Part shown: positions 1 through 8,848 of the stretch, one piece after another
How positions within the stretch are numbered: the stretch's first letter is position 1
Layout of the letters: each line of letters opens with the position of its first letter
From: Bacillota bacterium
Lineage (GTDB): Bacteria > Bacillota > Clostridia > Lachnospirales > Lachnospiraceae
Direction: 5' to 3'
Assembly (NCBI GenBank): GCA_023423045.1
Contig: JAFAGA010000015.1
Coordinates: forward strand, 1 to 42,746
DNA: 42,746 nucleotides
Position numbers and translations under genes: made by a program
Notes under the pieces: generated by a model
The model's input: the letters and a program-made list of their open reading frames with translations, nothing else
Databases searched by the model: none
Told to the model about the DNA's origin: nothing

Positions 1-107
1 TTGTTTAGGCGATTCAATTATTGACGAAAAAATAGGGGGTCATTGTTTTTTTGTGAAAAAAGATGGTGTAACCCTTGAAAATAAAAGGTTTTGAAAGAAA
101 AACAGGG

Positions 108-123
108 GTGTCAGACTTGACAC
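108..123. promoter_or_regulatory. Palindromic operator-like site upstream of the sugar importer operon
   Basis: A perfect 6-4-6 inverted repeat (GTGTCA-GACT-TGACAC) lies just upstream of the AGGAGG ribosome site of the binding-protein gene. It could bind a repressor or form a small hairpin in the leader. I found no convincing -35/-10 pair around it, so the function is inferred from symmetry and position only. Confidence 0.4.
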
Positions 124-150
124 TACCAATCCATAGGAGGAGGACTATTT

Positions 151-1932
151 ATGAAGAAAAAATTGCTTGCAGTACTGCTTATCACAGCAATGGTCGCAGG
201 AACCCTTACCGGGTGTGCGAAAAACAAGCAGACACCAACAGATAACCCCAACACCACAGGCGGCGACAAGACAACGGACAGCCAGTCGCCTTCCGATGCA
301 AATGATTCCACGGAGACCGCAAAAACTGCGGAGGAGCTTTTGATGGAGCCTTATGCCGAACCCGTTGATATTCATGTCGTGCTGCAGTACAGGGAATCTG
401 AAAGCCCTGAGACACCGGTGGATTGTACGCCGGAGAACTCAACCGCAGTGAAGCTGCTGAAGGAACAGTTGAATATCAATCTTATTTATGACTGGATTGT
501 AAATGCGGACCAGTTCAAAGAAAAATTTGGTGCCGAGATCGCAGCCGGCAACCTTCCTGATGTGTTCATGATTGATCCCAATGAATTTGAGGATCTGTCA
601 AGCCAGGGCGGTCTCGCGGATCTTACGGAGGTTTATGAAAAGTACCGCTGTGAAGATTTGGACACAATCTTTAATTATGACGGGAACTACATCAACGTAG
701 GCAAAAAGGATGGTAAGCTCTACGGCCTCCCGATGGGAACGGATCCGGCACAGATGACCTCCCAGATGATTTATAACCTGACACAGCTTGAGAGCGTTGG
801 CATTACTTCCACAGACCAGCTTCCCAAAACCATTGCGGAATTCGAGGAGCTCTGCGACAAGCTGATGAAGGTAGATTACAACGGTGACGGAAAAATCGGC
901 GGTCCGGTCCTTCCGGCCTGCAAGAATTATATGGATGCCCAGCTTGCAGATTTCCAGCCCTTCTTCCACGCTTATGAAACCTGGGCGGACGGCTGGTATG
1001 ATAAGGACGGAACATTACAGTATGCAGGAATTGACGAAAACATTAAGACCACTTTAACAAAGCTGAATGAGTGGTATAACAAGGGCTATTTCCAGAAGGA
1101 TTTTGCAGCATACGATATCTGGGCGGCAGATTCCCCCATCGTTAATGATATTGTAGCCGGAAAATATGCCATCGTTCCCGCTTCCTGGTGGGTTCCCAAC
1201 TGGCCTCTTAACACTAATAAGGTAGAGCATCCGGAATCCAACTGGGTAATCGGACCCAATCTTTCCCCGGATGGAAACCAGCCTACTATCATGATCGACC
1301 GTTATCCGGTAAACAACTTTGTAGTGGTAGGGCGGGACTGCAAGAATCCGGAAGCAGTATTCAAGATGATGTACTGGTCTTTACAATATACCACGAAAAA
1401 TGATAACCCTGAGGTATATAATGCAATGACACCGGAAGAAAGAACGGAATGGCACAGCTATGTTTATACCTGGATGCCTTATCGTATCTACTCTCCTGTC
1501 TGCCTCAGAACCAACTTCAAGACCATCAATAAGCTGGCCGCAGAAGGCAAGACAAAGATTACCACAGAGGATGCGGCAAAGAATAATGAATTCTGGAGCG
1601 CATGGCGCAGGTATCTCGAATATAAGGAAAATCCCAACGACGGCGTTGCCTGGGGCTCCTATTTCAGCCGTCTTGCACCGGACGGCGGCGTTGCCAATAT
1701 GGTAAAGACCGTGGAAACAGCCAATATTATCTATGATGAGGTCTATATCACCACTCCGGCAATGGTATCCAGAAAATCAGAGCTGGATAAGCTGCGCAAT
1801 AATACCTTCCTGAGCATGGTAATGGGTGAAACACCGATTTCCGATTTTGGTAAATTTGTGGAACAGTGGAAAGCACAGGGCGGCGATGAAATTGCAAAAG
1901 AAGTAAATGAATGGTATCAGAGCAACAAGTAA
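151..1932 (+). CDS. ABC sugar importer: lipoprotein solute-binding protein (LplA/family 1 type)
   Basis: This is the extracytoplasmic substrate receptor of a carbohydrate ABC importer, 593 aa. The N-terminus is a lipoprotein signal: Lys-rich start, hydrophobic stretch, lipobox LTGC with the acylated Cys at residue 22. A Thr/Asp/Ser-rich linker of about 35 residues precedes the globular part. Length and the two LplB/LplC-type permease genes that follow match the large binding proteins of the LplABC/YtcQ group, which in Firmicutes usually serve oligosaccharides or glycan fragments. The ATG at 151 sits 10 bases after an AGGAGGAGG ribosome site. No ATPase gene is present, so the importer probably uses a shared MsmX-type ATPase encoded elsewhere (inference from the family). 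The substrate cannot be read from sequence; the glycosidase at the end of the operon points to a glycan. Confidence 0.9.
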   Translation: MKKKLLAVLLITAMVAGTLTGCAKNKQTPTDNPNTTGGDKTTDSQSPSDANDSTETAKTAEELLMEPYAEPVDIHVVLQYRESESPETPVDCTPENSTAVKLLKEQLNINLIYDWIVNADQFKEKFGAEIAAGNLPDVFMIDPNEFEDLSSQGGLADLTEVYEKYRCEDLDTIFNYDGNYINVGKKDGKLYGLPMGTDPAQMTSQMIYNLTQLESVGITSTDQLPKTIAEFEELCDKLMKVDYNGDGKIGGPVLPACKNYMDAQLADFQPFFHAYETWADGWYDKDGTLQYAGIDENIKTTLTKLNEWYNKGYFQKDFAAYDIWAADSPIVNDIVAGKYAIVPASWWVPNWPLNTNKVEHPESNWVIGPNLSPDGNQPTIMIDRYPVNNFVVVGRDCKNPEAVFKMMYWSLQYTTKNDNPEVYNAMTPEERTEWHSYVYTWMPYRIYSPVCLRTNFKTINKLAAEGKTKITTEDAAKNNEFWSAWRRYLEYKENPNDGVAWGSYFSRLAPDGGVANMVKTVETANIIYDEVYITTPAMVSRKSELDKLRNNTFLSMVMGETPISDFGKFVEQWKAQGGDEIAKEVNEWYQSNK

Positions 1933-1960
1933 ATTTTAAGATGCAGCCTTAAAAGGAATT

Positions 1961-2052
1961 ATGCCATATTTTACACACATGCCATACCGGATATGTACGC
2001 CATATCAGATGCGGCAGGGGAAGGGGTTTTTCTTCCTTGTAAAATATGGCAT
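1961..2052 (+). repeat. Intercistronic 14-bp inverted repeat (stem-loop) after the binding-protein gene
   Basis: ATGCCATATTTTAC (1961-1974) is exactly complementary to GTAAAATATGGCAT (2039-2052), enclosing 64 bases. The loop contains a second ATGCCATA and a CGCCATAT. There is no T-run, so this is unlikely to be a simple terminator. In this position such stems commonly protect the mRNA of the abundant binding protein or partly block read-through to the permeases. Confidence 0.65.
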
Positions 2053-2086
2053 TTTCCTGACAGAAAATAGAAAGGAGAGACTGTTC

Positions 2087-3052
2087 ATGGCACAGCCTAA
2101 GATTATGAACAACCAGCGGCACGCTTTGCGGGCCACTCTTATGTTCAAGAAGAATAAAAAGAAAAGCCTGTACCGAACCAGAGAACTGCATGCCATGCTG
2201 ATACCGGCAGTAATATTTATCACCATATTTTCCTACTTGCCGATTTTTGGCCTGGCAATGGCATTCCAGGATTTTAAACCCCTGATCGGATTTAAGGAGT
2301 CCCCATTTGTGGGATTGAAGCAGTTTCAATACATTTTTACCATGCCCAGCTTCCAAAGCGCATTTATTAATACCATGATTATTTCCTTTTTCAAAATTAC
2401 ATTAAGTATTCTGGTTCCCTTAACCCTGTCTCTGATGCTGAACGAGGTGACTAAAAGCTGGTTCAAGCGTTCCGTACAGACCATCGTCTTTATCCCCTAT
2501 TTTTTCTCCTGGGCTATTCTGGCAGGGATGATTTTGGAAATATTTGCATACGACGGCGTGATTAACAATTCGCTGCTGCACCTCTTCGGCATGGAGCCAA
2601 CCGCGTTTCTGGTGAGCAACAAATATTTTCGTTCCATTATTATCGCCTCGGATGTCTGGAAGGGAATGGGATATAATACGGTGCTCCTGCTGGCTGCCAT
2701 TACTAATGTGGATCAGAGCCTGTATGAGGCCGCCCAGGTGGACGGCGCAGGCAGATGGAAGCAGGTCCTTCATGTGACCCTGCCCTGTATTTTGCCAATG
2801 GTAGCCGTACTGACGGTGCTGGGACTGGGAAATATTCTGAATGCAGGCTTTGAGCAAATTTTAATTATGTATAATCCTACCGTAGAAAGAACCGTGGATA
2901 TTCTGGACACTCTGGTCTACCGCCTGGGCATGACCAGCCATCAATATTCGGCTGCCGCGGCCATGGGCTTGTTTAAATCGGTTATCTCTCTTATTTTTGT
3001 GGGAACCAGCTACTGGATTCTCTATAAAAAGAGCGATTACCGGGTATTTTAA
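2087..3052 (+). CDS. ABC sugar importer permease, LplB/UgpA type
   Basis: Inner-membrane permease of the importer, 321 aa from the chosen start. A hydrophobic first helix (about residues 38-58, rich in I/F/L) is followed by further membrane segments. The cytoplasmic EAA loop that contacts the ATPase reads EAAQVDGAGRWKQVLHVTLP, which is diagnostic of the binding-protein-dependent permease superfamily. The reading frame is open back to 1961, but the ATG at 2087 is preferred: it follows a GAAAGGAGAG ribosome site, whereas the upstream ATG lies inside the 14-bp inverted repeat. It forms a heterodimer with the next permease. The gene ends 14 bases before the partner's start, implying coupled expression. 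Confidence 0.92.
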   Translation: MAQPKIMNNQRHALRATLMFKKNKKKSLYRTRELHAMLIPAVIFITIFSYLPIFGLAMAFQDFKPLIGFKESPFVGLKQFQYIFTMPSFQSAFINTMIISFFKITLSILVPLTLSLMLNEVTKSWFKRSVQTIVFIPYFFSWAILAGMILEIFAYDGVINNSLLHLFGMEPTAFLVSNKYFRSIIIASDVWKGMGYNTVLLLAAITNVDQSLYEAAQVDGAGRWKQVLHVTLPCILPMVAVLTVLGLGNILNAGFEQILIMYNPTVERTVDILDTLVYRLGMTSHQYSAAAAMGLFKSVISLIFVGTSYWILYKKSDYRVF

Positions 3053-3066
3053 AGGAGGTGAGGCAA

Positions 3067-3957
3067 TTGAAGACAAAACATTCGGTATCTTACTATATCT
3101 ATCAGGTTTTTAATACGGTTTTTCTGACACTTGCAGCGCTATCCTGCATCTTTCCCATTATGCATGTACTATCCATGTCCTTAAGCAGCAGCAATGCCGC
3201 CATGGCAGGCCGTGTGGCTTTTCTTCCGGTGGAGTTATCCTTTTCGGCCTATGAGTACCTAATGAAAAAGAAGGATTTCTTTCGTTCCGTAGGAATTTCC
3301 GGCATGAGGGTTCTTATGGGTACGGCACTTAACATGCTGCTGATTATTCTGACGGCCTATCCCCTTTCCCGCCCTTCCACCCAATTCAGGAAACGGACCT
3401 GGTACATGACTTATTTTGCGATTACCATGTTCCTTGGCGGAGGATTGATCCCCACCTATATGATCATCAAAAATCTTCACCTGCTGAACAGCTTCTGGGT
3501 ATTAATTCTTCCCTGCGCCATGAATATCTGGAATGTTATTATTATGATGAATTTTATCCGTGGACTTCCAAGGGCCATTGAGGAGGCTGCATATGTGGAT
3601 GGAGCGAACCACTTTCAGACCCTGTTCCGGGTGATCCTGCCCATGTCCAAACCGTCCCTGGCTTCCCTCCTTTTGTTTTCCATGATCGGGCATTGGAACT
3701 CCTGGTTTGATGGTATGTTCTATATGAATAACCCCAATAATTATCCTATGGCCACCTATCTGGCCACACAGATCATAAATAACAGCCAGACTATGACCAA
3801 TATGACGTCGGAACAGCTTGCCCTGCTTTCCAAATTAAGCGAAAAAACAGTGCGAAGTGCACAGCTGTTTATATCTATCATACCGATTCTTGTAGTTTAT
3901 CCGTTCCTGCAGAAATTTTTCGTGAAAGGAATTACGGTTGGTTCCGTAAAAGAATAA
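3067..3957 (+). CDS. ABC sugar importer permease, LplC/YtcP type
   Basis: Second membrane permease of the importer, 296 aa. An N-terminal membrane helix (about residues 14-36), several further hydrophobic segments and the EAA loop EEAAYVDGANHFQTLFRVIL place it in the MalG/LplC group. The GGLIPTYM...NSFWVLILP segment is typical of the LplC subfamily. I chose the TTG at 3067 because AAAGGAGG at 3051-3058 is 8 bases upstream; the in-frame GTG at 3058 would overlap the ribosome site itself. The C-terminus FVKGITVGSVKE is the usual ending of these permeases. It is co-transcribed with the binding protein and the preceding permease. Confidence 0.91.
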   Translation: MKTKHSVSYYIYQVFNTVFLTLAALSCIFPIMHVLSMSLSSSNAAMAGRVAFLPVELSFSAYEYLMKKKDFFRSVGISGMRVLMGTALNMLLIILTAYPLSRPSTQFRKRTWYMTYFAITMFLGGGLIPTYMIIKNLHLLNSFWVLILPCAMNIWNVIIMMNFIRGLPRAIEEAAYVDGANHFQTLFRVILPMSKPSLASLLLFSMIGHWNSWFDGMFYMNNPNNYPMATYLATQIINNSQTMTNMTSEQLALLSKLSEKTVRSAQLFISIIPILVVYPFLQKFFVKGITVGSVKE

Positions 3958-4028
3958 TGATCGGAGCCCTGTTATATAGTTATATTAAAAATATATCATA
4001 AAAAATAGAACAGTTTGAGGATGAGATT

Positions 4029-6347
4029 ATGAGTTTTGCTGAGATAAAAAATATAAATGGAAGCCCCGCCCTTGTCATCGATGGAAAGACCTATCCTCCC
4101 ATGGCAATGACTGCCAGATTAAACAAACCGGATTATATACGGAATCTGGGAGAGGCAGGACTAAAGGTTTTCTTCCTGATGACCAATACGGACTGGCTGC
4201 GCCCCGGCAGGGATTATGTGGATGAAGAGGGAGTGCAGCGCCACGAAATGAGCGGCATGGAGGCATTTGTAAAAAATGCACAGACCCTTCTCTCCCAGGT
4301 ACCGGATGCCTATATTATTGTCCGTATCGGTTTACACCCTCCGGTAAAGTGGATGGAGGAGAATAAAGAAGAATTAATCACCTATCAGGATGGAAGTCAG
4401 GAACCGGCCATCCTTTCCTCCGAGGTACATATGGATGAGATCCCGGGAATGTATTCCTTTGCCTCTGAAAAATGGAAGGCTGATGCCGGAAAGGCACTGA
4501 AGGAATTCTGTGATAAGGTGGATACCCTTCCTTTTGCAGACAGGGTCATCGGATATTTTCTTGCGGCAGGAGGAACCTCCGAGTGGTATCCGGTAAATGC
4601 CGTCTGCGACAGGGGAAAACAGAAATATGCGGATTTCTCTCCATCCTTCCTTCATTCCTATGGAGATTTTCTGAAGAAAAGGTATGGGACGGAAGAAAAA
4701 CTAAGAAAAGCATGGAAGAAAGAGGATGCCTCATTTGATAATCCCATCATTCCTAACATAGAGGAGCAATATTTTATTTTTATGGAAGAGGGAATCATGG
4801 ATGCGATGAAATACTACGAAAGTGCGGAGCGTATTATTGGAAAATCCATTGATATAGATTCGGGAAAACCGACCAATCTGGGTGTATTTCTTAACATGGA
4901 GGATTACCGCTATGTGGCGGATTTCTATGATGCGTTTCATGAAGCAACAGCAAATGCGATCATTTATTTTGCAAAGCTGTTAAAGGAGCGGTATAAAGGA
5001 AAGGTAGTGGGCGCCTTCTACGGTTCCTACGGCTGCACGGATTTCTTCAACAGCAGCACCGCTACCTCCACTCTTCCCATTCTGGACTGCGGCTATGTGG
5101 ACTTTCTTGCCGCTCCCGGCGTATACAATAACCGGGAACCGGGCGGGTGTGTTGCCCAGAGAGAGATGCAGGATTCCTTCCGCCTGCGCGGGCAGATGTT
5201 TGTGGCAGAGGAGGACAGCAGGACCCATCTGGAGGATACCTTCTACCGGGACGCCATGGGGCTGTATGATATAAGAGACAGTATCGTGACGCTGAAAAGG
5301 GATTTTGCCAGAGTCTTCTGTGAGGATATCTATGCCTGGTGGTTTGATCAGCACCCGGAGGGAGGCAGATATCAGCATGAGGATATCTATCAGCTGTTCC
5401 GCCGCCAGGAAGAGATTGCGGAGTATGCCTACACTCTGGATCGCCGCAAGGAAAATGAGATTGCCCTCATCTATGATCAGGAAAGCTGTCATACGGTTTC
5501 CATGTACACCAGCATGATGATGCTTGACTACTACAGAACCTCCGATCTGGCGAGAATTGGCGCTCCTGTGGATTATTATTTTCATAACGACTGCAGCAGG
5601 GAGGATATGCCGGACTATAAACTCTATGTGATGATGAATGTGTTCAGCCTGACTACCGAGGAGCGGGAGGCCATAATCAATAAGGCCAGGAAAAATCATG
5701 CGGTTGTGCTCTGGCTTTATGCGCCGGGCTTCATCAATCCTGAGGAAGAAAAGGTGATGTGCAATGAAAATATAGAGCAGCTCACCGGTTTCAAGATCGG
5801 GCGGATCGATCATACCTGTTCCCCCCGTTTTAAGATAACCGACCTTTCCCATCCGGCGGTGCGCTATGCGGTGGAGGATCGAAGATACGGCTACATTGAC
5901 CGGGATGTACACAGCAACGTATGGCTGGAAAATGTCCTCTCTCCCGCTTATATGAATCCGGGCTTCTATATTGACGATCCGGGTGCCGAGGTTCTGGGAA
6001 CCTATTGCGAGATGGCTCTTCCGGCCTACGCCCTGAAGGAAATGGACGGCTGGACCAGCGTATACTGTGCTCCGCAGATTTTAAGGGCCGAGCTGCTCTC
6101 CTCCCTGGCCGAATATGCGGGCTGCCATCTTTATAATAAGGATGACGATGTCCTTTATGCCAATAAGAACTTCGTGGCTATTCATGCTTCCTATAAGGGA
6201 ACGCATACCATTTATTTCAGGCAGCCCTGCAGCCCTTATGAGGTGTACGAAAAGCGGTATTATGGGCATAACATCACAAAGCTGGAGCTTACGATGCGTC
6301 TGGGGGATACACTTATGTTCTCGCTGAACGGAGAACCAATTCCTTAA
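4029..6347 (+). CDS. Clan GH-A (GH42-like) glycoside hydrolase, cytoplasmic
   Basis: A 772-aa protein without signal peptide, last gene of the importer operon. The N-terminal 420 residues look like a beta-galactosidase-type TIM barrel: the AGGTSEWYP strand places a candidate acid/base Glu at 185, and FVAEEDSRTH places a candidate nucleophile at Glu394 or Glu395. The stretch SFLHSYGDFLKKRYGT...AWKKE matches the segment between the catalytic residues in GH42-type enzymes. Residues from about 470 to 690 resemble the trimerisation/Rossmann-like domain of that group (IALIYDQES, then YYRTSDLARIGAPVDYYF), followed by a small beta domain. It would cleave the imported oligosaccharide inside the cell. 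Family number and sugar are uncertain; GH42 is the nearest family I recognise, and a newer clan GH-A family is possible. Start ATG at 4029 follows a GAGGA site. Confidence 0.75.
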   Translation: MSFAEIKNINGSPALVIDGKTYPPMAMTARLNKPDYIRNLGEAGLKVFFLMTNTDWLRPGRDYVDEEGVQRHEMSGMEAFVKNAQTLLSQVPDAYIIVRIGLHPPVKWMEENKEELITYQDGSQEPAILSSEVHMDEIPGMYSFASEKWKADAGKALKEFCDKVDTLPFADRVIGYFLAAGGTSEWYPVNAVCDRGKQKYADFSPSFLHSYGDFLKKRYGTEEKLRKAWKKEDASFDNPIIPNIEEQYFIFMEEGIMDAMKYYESAERIIGKSIDIDSGKPTNLGVFLNMEDYRYVADFYDAFHEATANAIIYFAKLLKERYKGKVVGAFYGSYGCTDFFNSSTATSTLPILDCGYVDFLAAPGVYNNREPGGCVAQREMQDSFRLRGQMFVAEEDSRTHLEDTFYRDAMGLYDIRDSIVTLKRDFARVFCEDIYAWWFDQHPEGGRYQHEDIYQLFRRQEEIAEYAYTLDRRKENEIALIYDQESCHTVSMYTSMMMLDYYRTSDLARIGAPVDYYFHNDCSREDMPDYKLYVMMNVFSLTTEEREAIINKARKNHAVVLWLYAPGFINPEEEKVMCNENIEQLTGFKIGRIDHTCSPRFKITDLSHPAVRYAVEDRRYGYIDRDVHSNVWLENVLSPAYMNPGFYIDDPGAEVLGTYCEMALPAYALKEMDGWTSVYCAPQILRAELLSSLAEYAGCHLYNKDDDVLYANKNFVAIHASYKGTHTIYFRQPCSPYEVYEKRYYGHNITKLELTMRLGDTLMFSLNGEPIP

Positions 6348-6372
6348 CCGGAGCTTCTTTTAGAGTCATTGC

Positions 6373-6439
6373 AAAGGCGTGTCAAATAAGCTGTGTGTAT
6401 CAGAGGCTAGATATAACACAGAATATTTGACACCCCTTT
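6373..6439 (+). terminator. Long hairpin ending the sugar importer operon
   Basis: AAAGG-C-GTGTCAAATA (6373-6388) pairs with TATTTGACAC-C-CCTTT (6424-6439). CTGTGT (6391-6396) pairs with ACACAG (6416-6421) in register, giving over 20 base pairs with small interruptions. The following U-tract is poor (CTTTCTATAAT), so it may act as a terminator, a 3' stabiliser, or both. Confidence 0.55.
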
Positions 6440-6609
6440 CTATAATATCAAATCAATTTTCTGAAGCCAATTTTCCGTCATCTACATTCTAATTTCATCC
6501 CCGATATCTACAAAACCCTATTCCTAAGATCAGAAACTTTAAACATGCTCAAAGCTCTAAATAACAAATCGCTTTTTATAATTTAGTCAGCCGTTATTTT
6601 TTCAGTCCC

Positions 6610-6638
6610 GTATATTCTTTCATAGAATGGTAAAACTC
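6610..6638 (+). promoter_or_regulatory. Sigma-F-type promoter of spoIIR
   Basis: GTATA (6610-6614), a 14-base spacer, then GGTAAAACTC (6629-6638) fits the forespore sigma-F consensus (GYATA, about 15 bases, GGnnAnAnT). It sits 28 bases before the chosen spoIIR start, and sigma-F control of spoIIR is established in Bacillus subtilis. It also argues against an upstream start at 6627, which would precede the transcription start. Confidence 0.6.
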
Positions 6639-6665
6639 AAACTAATAAAACATATGGAGGTAATT

Positions 6666-7433
6666 ATGAAAAAGAATAACAGCAATCTTAAATATAATGC
6701 TTCAACCGGACCCCAGGCTTCTGAATGGCAGGCAGATGCAAATTTCCCGGAACTGGTTCCGTCCATGATACATACTCCCGCAAAACACAGCAACCGCTTT
6801 CAGCTTCTTCTGCTGCTCCTAATTCTTCTCTTCTCCGGGATTTCCATGTGGCTGATTAAGACCAACGCAAGAGCGGAGGCGGAGACGGATATCCAGGAAG
6901 GAATCGCCCAAAAGGTCCTGCGGTTTCATGTAATCGCAAACAGTGACAGCGACAAGGATCAGGAACTGAAGCTGAAGGTTAAGGAGGCTCTGGTCCGGGA
7001 GCTGGCACCACAGCTGGAAAACCTTACGGACCTTGAAGCCGTACGGACCGCGGTAAGGGATCAGCTGGATAATATAGAAGAAAGTGCAGAAAAAATCGTC
7101 CGGCAGAACGGCTTCTCCTATCCGGTAAGCGCCACCCTGGAGCAATGCTATTTCCCTCTGAAAATCTACGGCGGCTATACCTTTCCCCCCGGCCGCTATG
7201 AGGCTCTGCGGGTAAGGATAGGGGCTGCGGAGGGCAAGAATTGGTGGTGCGTCATGTTTCCTCCTCTCTGCTTTGTAGATGAGACCTACAGCATTATAGA
7301 CGAAAAATCCGACAAAAAGCTGCTTAAGTTCCTGACCGAGGATGAATATGATGCCCTGACAAGCGGCAGAGTGCCTGTGAAGCTGAGGTTTAAGCTGCTG
7401 GATAAGATAAAGAGCCTGTTTGTCTCCTTTTAA
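6666..7433 (+). CDS. spoIIR: Stage II sporulation protein R
   Basis: SpoIIR is made in the forespore and secreted across the septum, where it activates the SpoIIGA protease that matures sigma-E. The 255-aa product has a membrane segment (about residues 38-57) followed by the family signature LRFHVIANSDSDKDQELKLK and the late motif WWCVMFPPLCFVD. Family members are usually 200-260 aa. ATG 6666 is preferred because GGAGG ends 5 bases upstream and the sigma-F-like promoter lies at 6610-6638. The N-terminal 35 residues before the membrane segment are longer than in many homologues. ispE follows after 59 bases in the same direction. Confidence 0.93.
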   Translation: MKKNNSNLKYNASTGPQASEWQADANFPELVPSMIHTPAKHSNRFQLLLLLLILLFSGISMWLIKTNARAEAETDIQEGIAQKVLRFHVIANSDSDKDQELKLKVKEALVRELAPQLENLTDLEAVRTAVRDQLDNIEESAEKIVRQNGFSYPVSATLEQCYFPLKIYGGYTFPPGRYEALRVRIGAAEGKNWWCVMFPPLCFVDETYSIIDEKSDKKLLKFLTEDEYDALTSGRVPVKLRFKLLDKIKSLFVSF

Positions 7434-7492
7434 TTGTATCCGGTATTCCTATGTGTTAAAATACAGATAATCAAAAAATCACGGAGGTTACC

Positions 7493-8362
7493 ATGAATTC
7501 AATTACGGTGAAAGCCTATGCAAAGATAAATCTCGGACTGGATGTTCTCAGAAAAAGAGCGGATGGATACCACGATGTATGTATGATCATGCAGTCCTTA
7601 AGTCTCCACGATGTAATAACCATCCGGGAGGAAGAAGCACAGGGGCTTACCGTCCGGACCAATCTTCCCTATCTTCCGACGAATCAGGATAATCTGGTCT
7701 ATAAGGCCGCCTCTCTCTTCCGACAGACCCTTGGCATCACGGCCGGCTTGTCCATCGAATTGGAGAAAAGAATCCCCGTGGCTGCCGGCCTGGCCGGCGG
7801 CAGCTCCGATGCGGCAGCTACCCTGCTGGGATTAAACCGCCTCTATGAAGCCGGTTTGTCCAAAGAGGAGCTAAAGCAGCTCGGTGTCCAGCTGGGAGCG
7901 GATGTGCCTTATTGTATCATGCTGGGAACAGCCCTTTCCGAGGGAATTGGGGAAGTACTGACACCTCTCCCCCCCATGCCCTCCTGCTCCATCCTGTTAG
8001 TGAAGCCGGATATCAGTGTATCCACCCGGCATGTCTATGAAAATCTGCGCTTGGGAGCGGATAGCATCCACCCGGATATCGAAGCCATGAAGGCGGCCCT
8101 GTCCCAAGGCGATATCCATGCTCTGGCAAAGACCATGGATAACATTCTTCAAAGCGTCACTATGAAGGAATACCCTATCATCTCAGAAATCAAGGATAAG
8201 ATGAAGGAACTGGGAGCCCTGACCTCGTTAATGAGCGGCAGCGGACCCACTGTATTCGGACTTTATCAAAACCGGGATGTCGCTAAAAAAGCACTAAACT
8301 ACTTTAGAAGGCACCAGCATTACGGCAAACAAAGCTTCCTTACTTCTCCGTATTGGCCCTAG
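7493..8362 (+). CDS. ispE: 4-diphosphocytidyl-2-C-methyl-D-erythritol kinase
   Basis: IspE phosphorylates CDP-methylerythritol in the non-mevalonate (MEP) isoprenoid pathway. The 289-aa length is typical. Diagnostic features: AYAKINLGLDVLRKRADGYH at the N-terminus with Lys11, the GHMP-kinase ATP loop PVAAGLAGGSSDA at residues 95-107, and LGADVPY with Asp137. The C-terminal MSGSGPTVFGL is the third GHMP motif. The ATG follows an ACGGAGG site. The gene follows spoIIR in the same direction, an arrangement common in clostridia. Downstream is only a decayed transporter fragment and a terminator. Confidence 0.96.
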   Translation: MNSITVKAYAKINLGLDVLRKRADGYHDVCMIMQSLSLHDVITIREEEAQGLTVRTNLPYLPTNQDNLVYKAASLFRQTLGITAGLSIELEKRIPVAAGLAGGSSDAAATLLGLNRLYEAGLSKEELKQLGVQLGADVPYCIMLGTALSEGIGEVLTPLPPMPSCSILLVKPDISVSTRHVYENLRLGADSIHPDIEAMKAALSQGDIHALAKTMDNILQSVTMKEYPIISEIKDKMKELGALTSLMSGSGPTVFGLYQNRDVAKKALNYFRRHQHYGKQSFLTSPYWP

Positions 8363-8393
8363 CTTTCTACTAATTTGAGAAAGGCTCAGTCAT

Positions 8394-8828
8394 ATGTCAA
8401 AAAAGCAATATACATACCGCAACACTACGTTTTCCTGCTACCGGGGATATATAACACAGGCAATTATCAGCCCTTATCCTCTTCTGTCCCTTTTAGCTTG
8501 CAGCTTATGCGGACTTTCTGTCAGCCTGATGTGGCCCGGAACCTTCAGCCTCACATCCGCCGCTTTTCCCAGAGGCGGAACTCTGATGTTCGGCATCCTG
8601 GCAATCTGCGGTGATTTGGGCTGCTCCTTCGGCCCCTGGATGGCAGGGAGGATTTCCGATTATGTAAAACAGACCGGACAGACTCTCAGTATATGGATGA
8701 ATGCCGCTCTGGACTATGAACAGATGGGCCTGCGCAGCGGTCTGCTGGCCGCCTCCATCTTTCCGGTCCTGATGGCACTTAGCCTGCTGATCTTTCGCAG
8801 GCGTAAAAGCGTCAGATCAGAGGAATAA
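8394..8828 (+). pseudogene. C-terminal remnant of an MFS sugar permease
   Basis: The 144-aa frame holds only the end of a major facilitator transporter: a helix SLLACSLCGLSVSLMWPGTF, the segment FPRGGTLMFGILAICGDLGCSFGPWMAG, and a last helix ending in Arg/Lys (FRRRKSVRSEE). Intact members of this fucose-permease-like group have about 390-420 residues and 12 helices; here 3-4 remain. The first ~25 residues (SKKQYTYRNTTFSCYRGY) do not look like transporter sequence, so the break point is probably near 8460-8480. No ribosome site precedes the ATG. It is most likely not functional. Confidence 0.75.
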
Positions 8829-8848
8829 ATGATACGCAGTCAATAGAA

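Noticed and set aside
4980..5912. 310-codon open frame on the minus strand inside the glycosidase gene
   Set aside because: Antisense to a strongly coding gene, no ribosome site, composition reflects the opposite strand.
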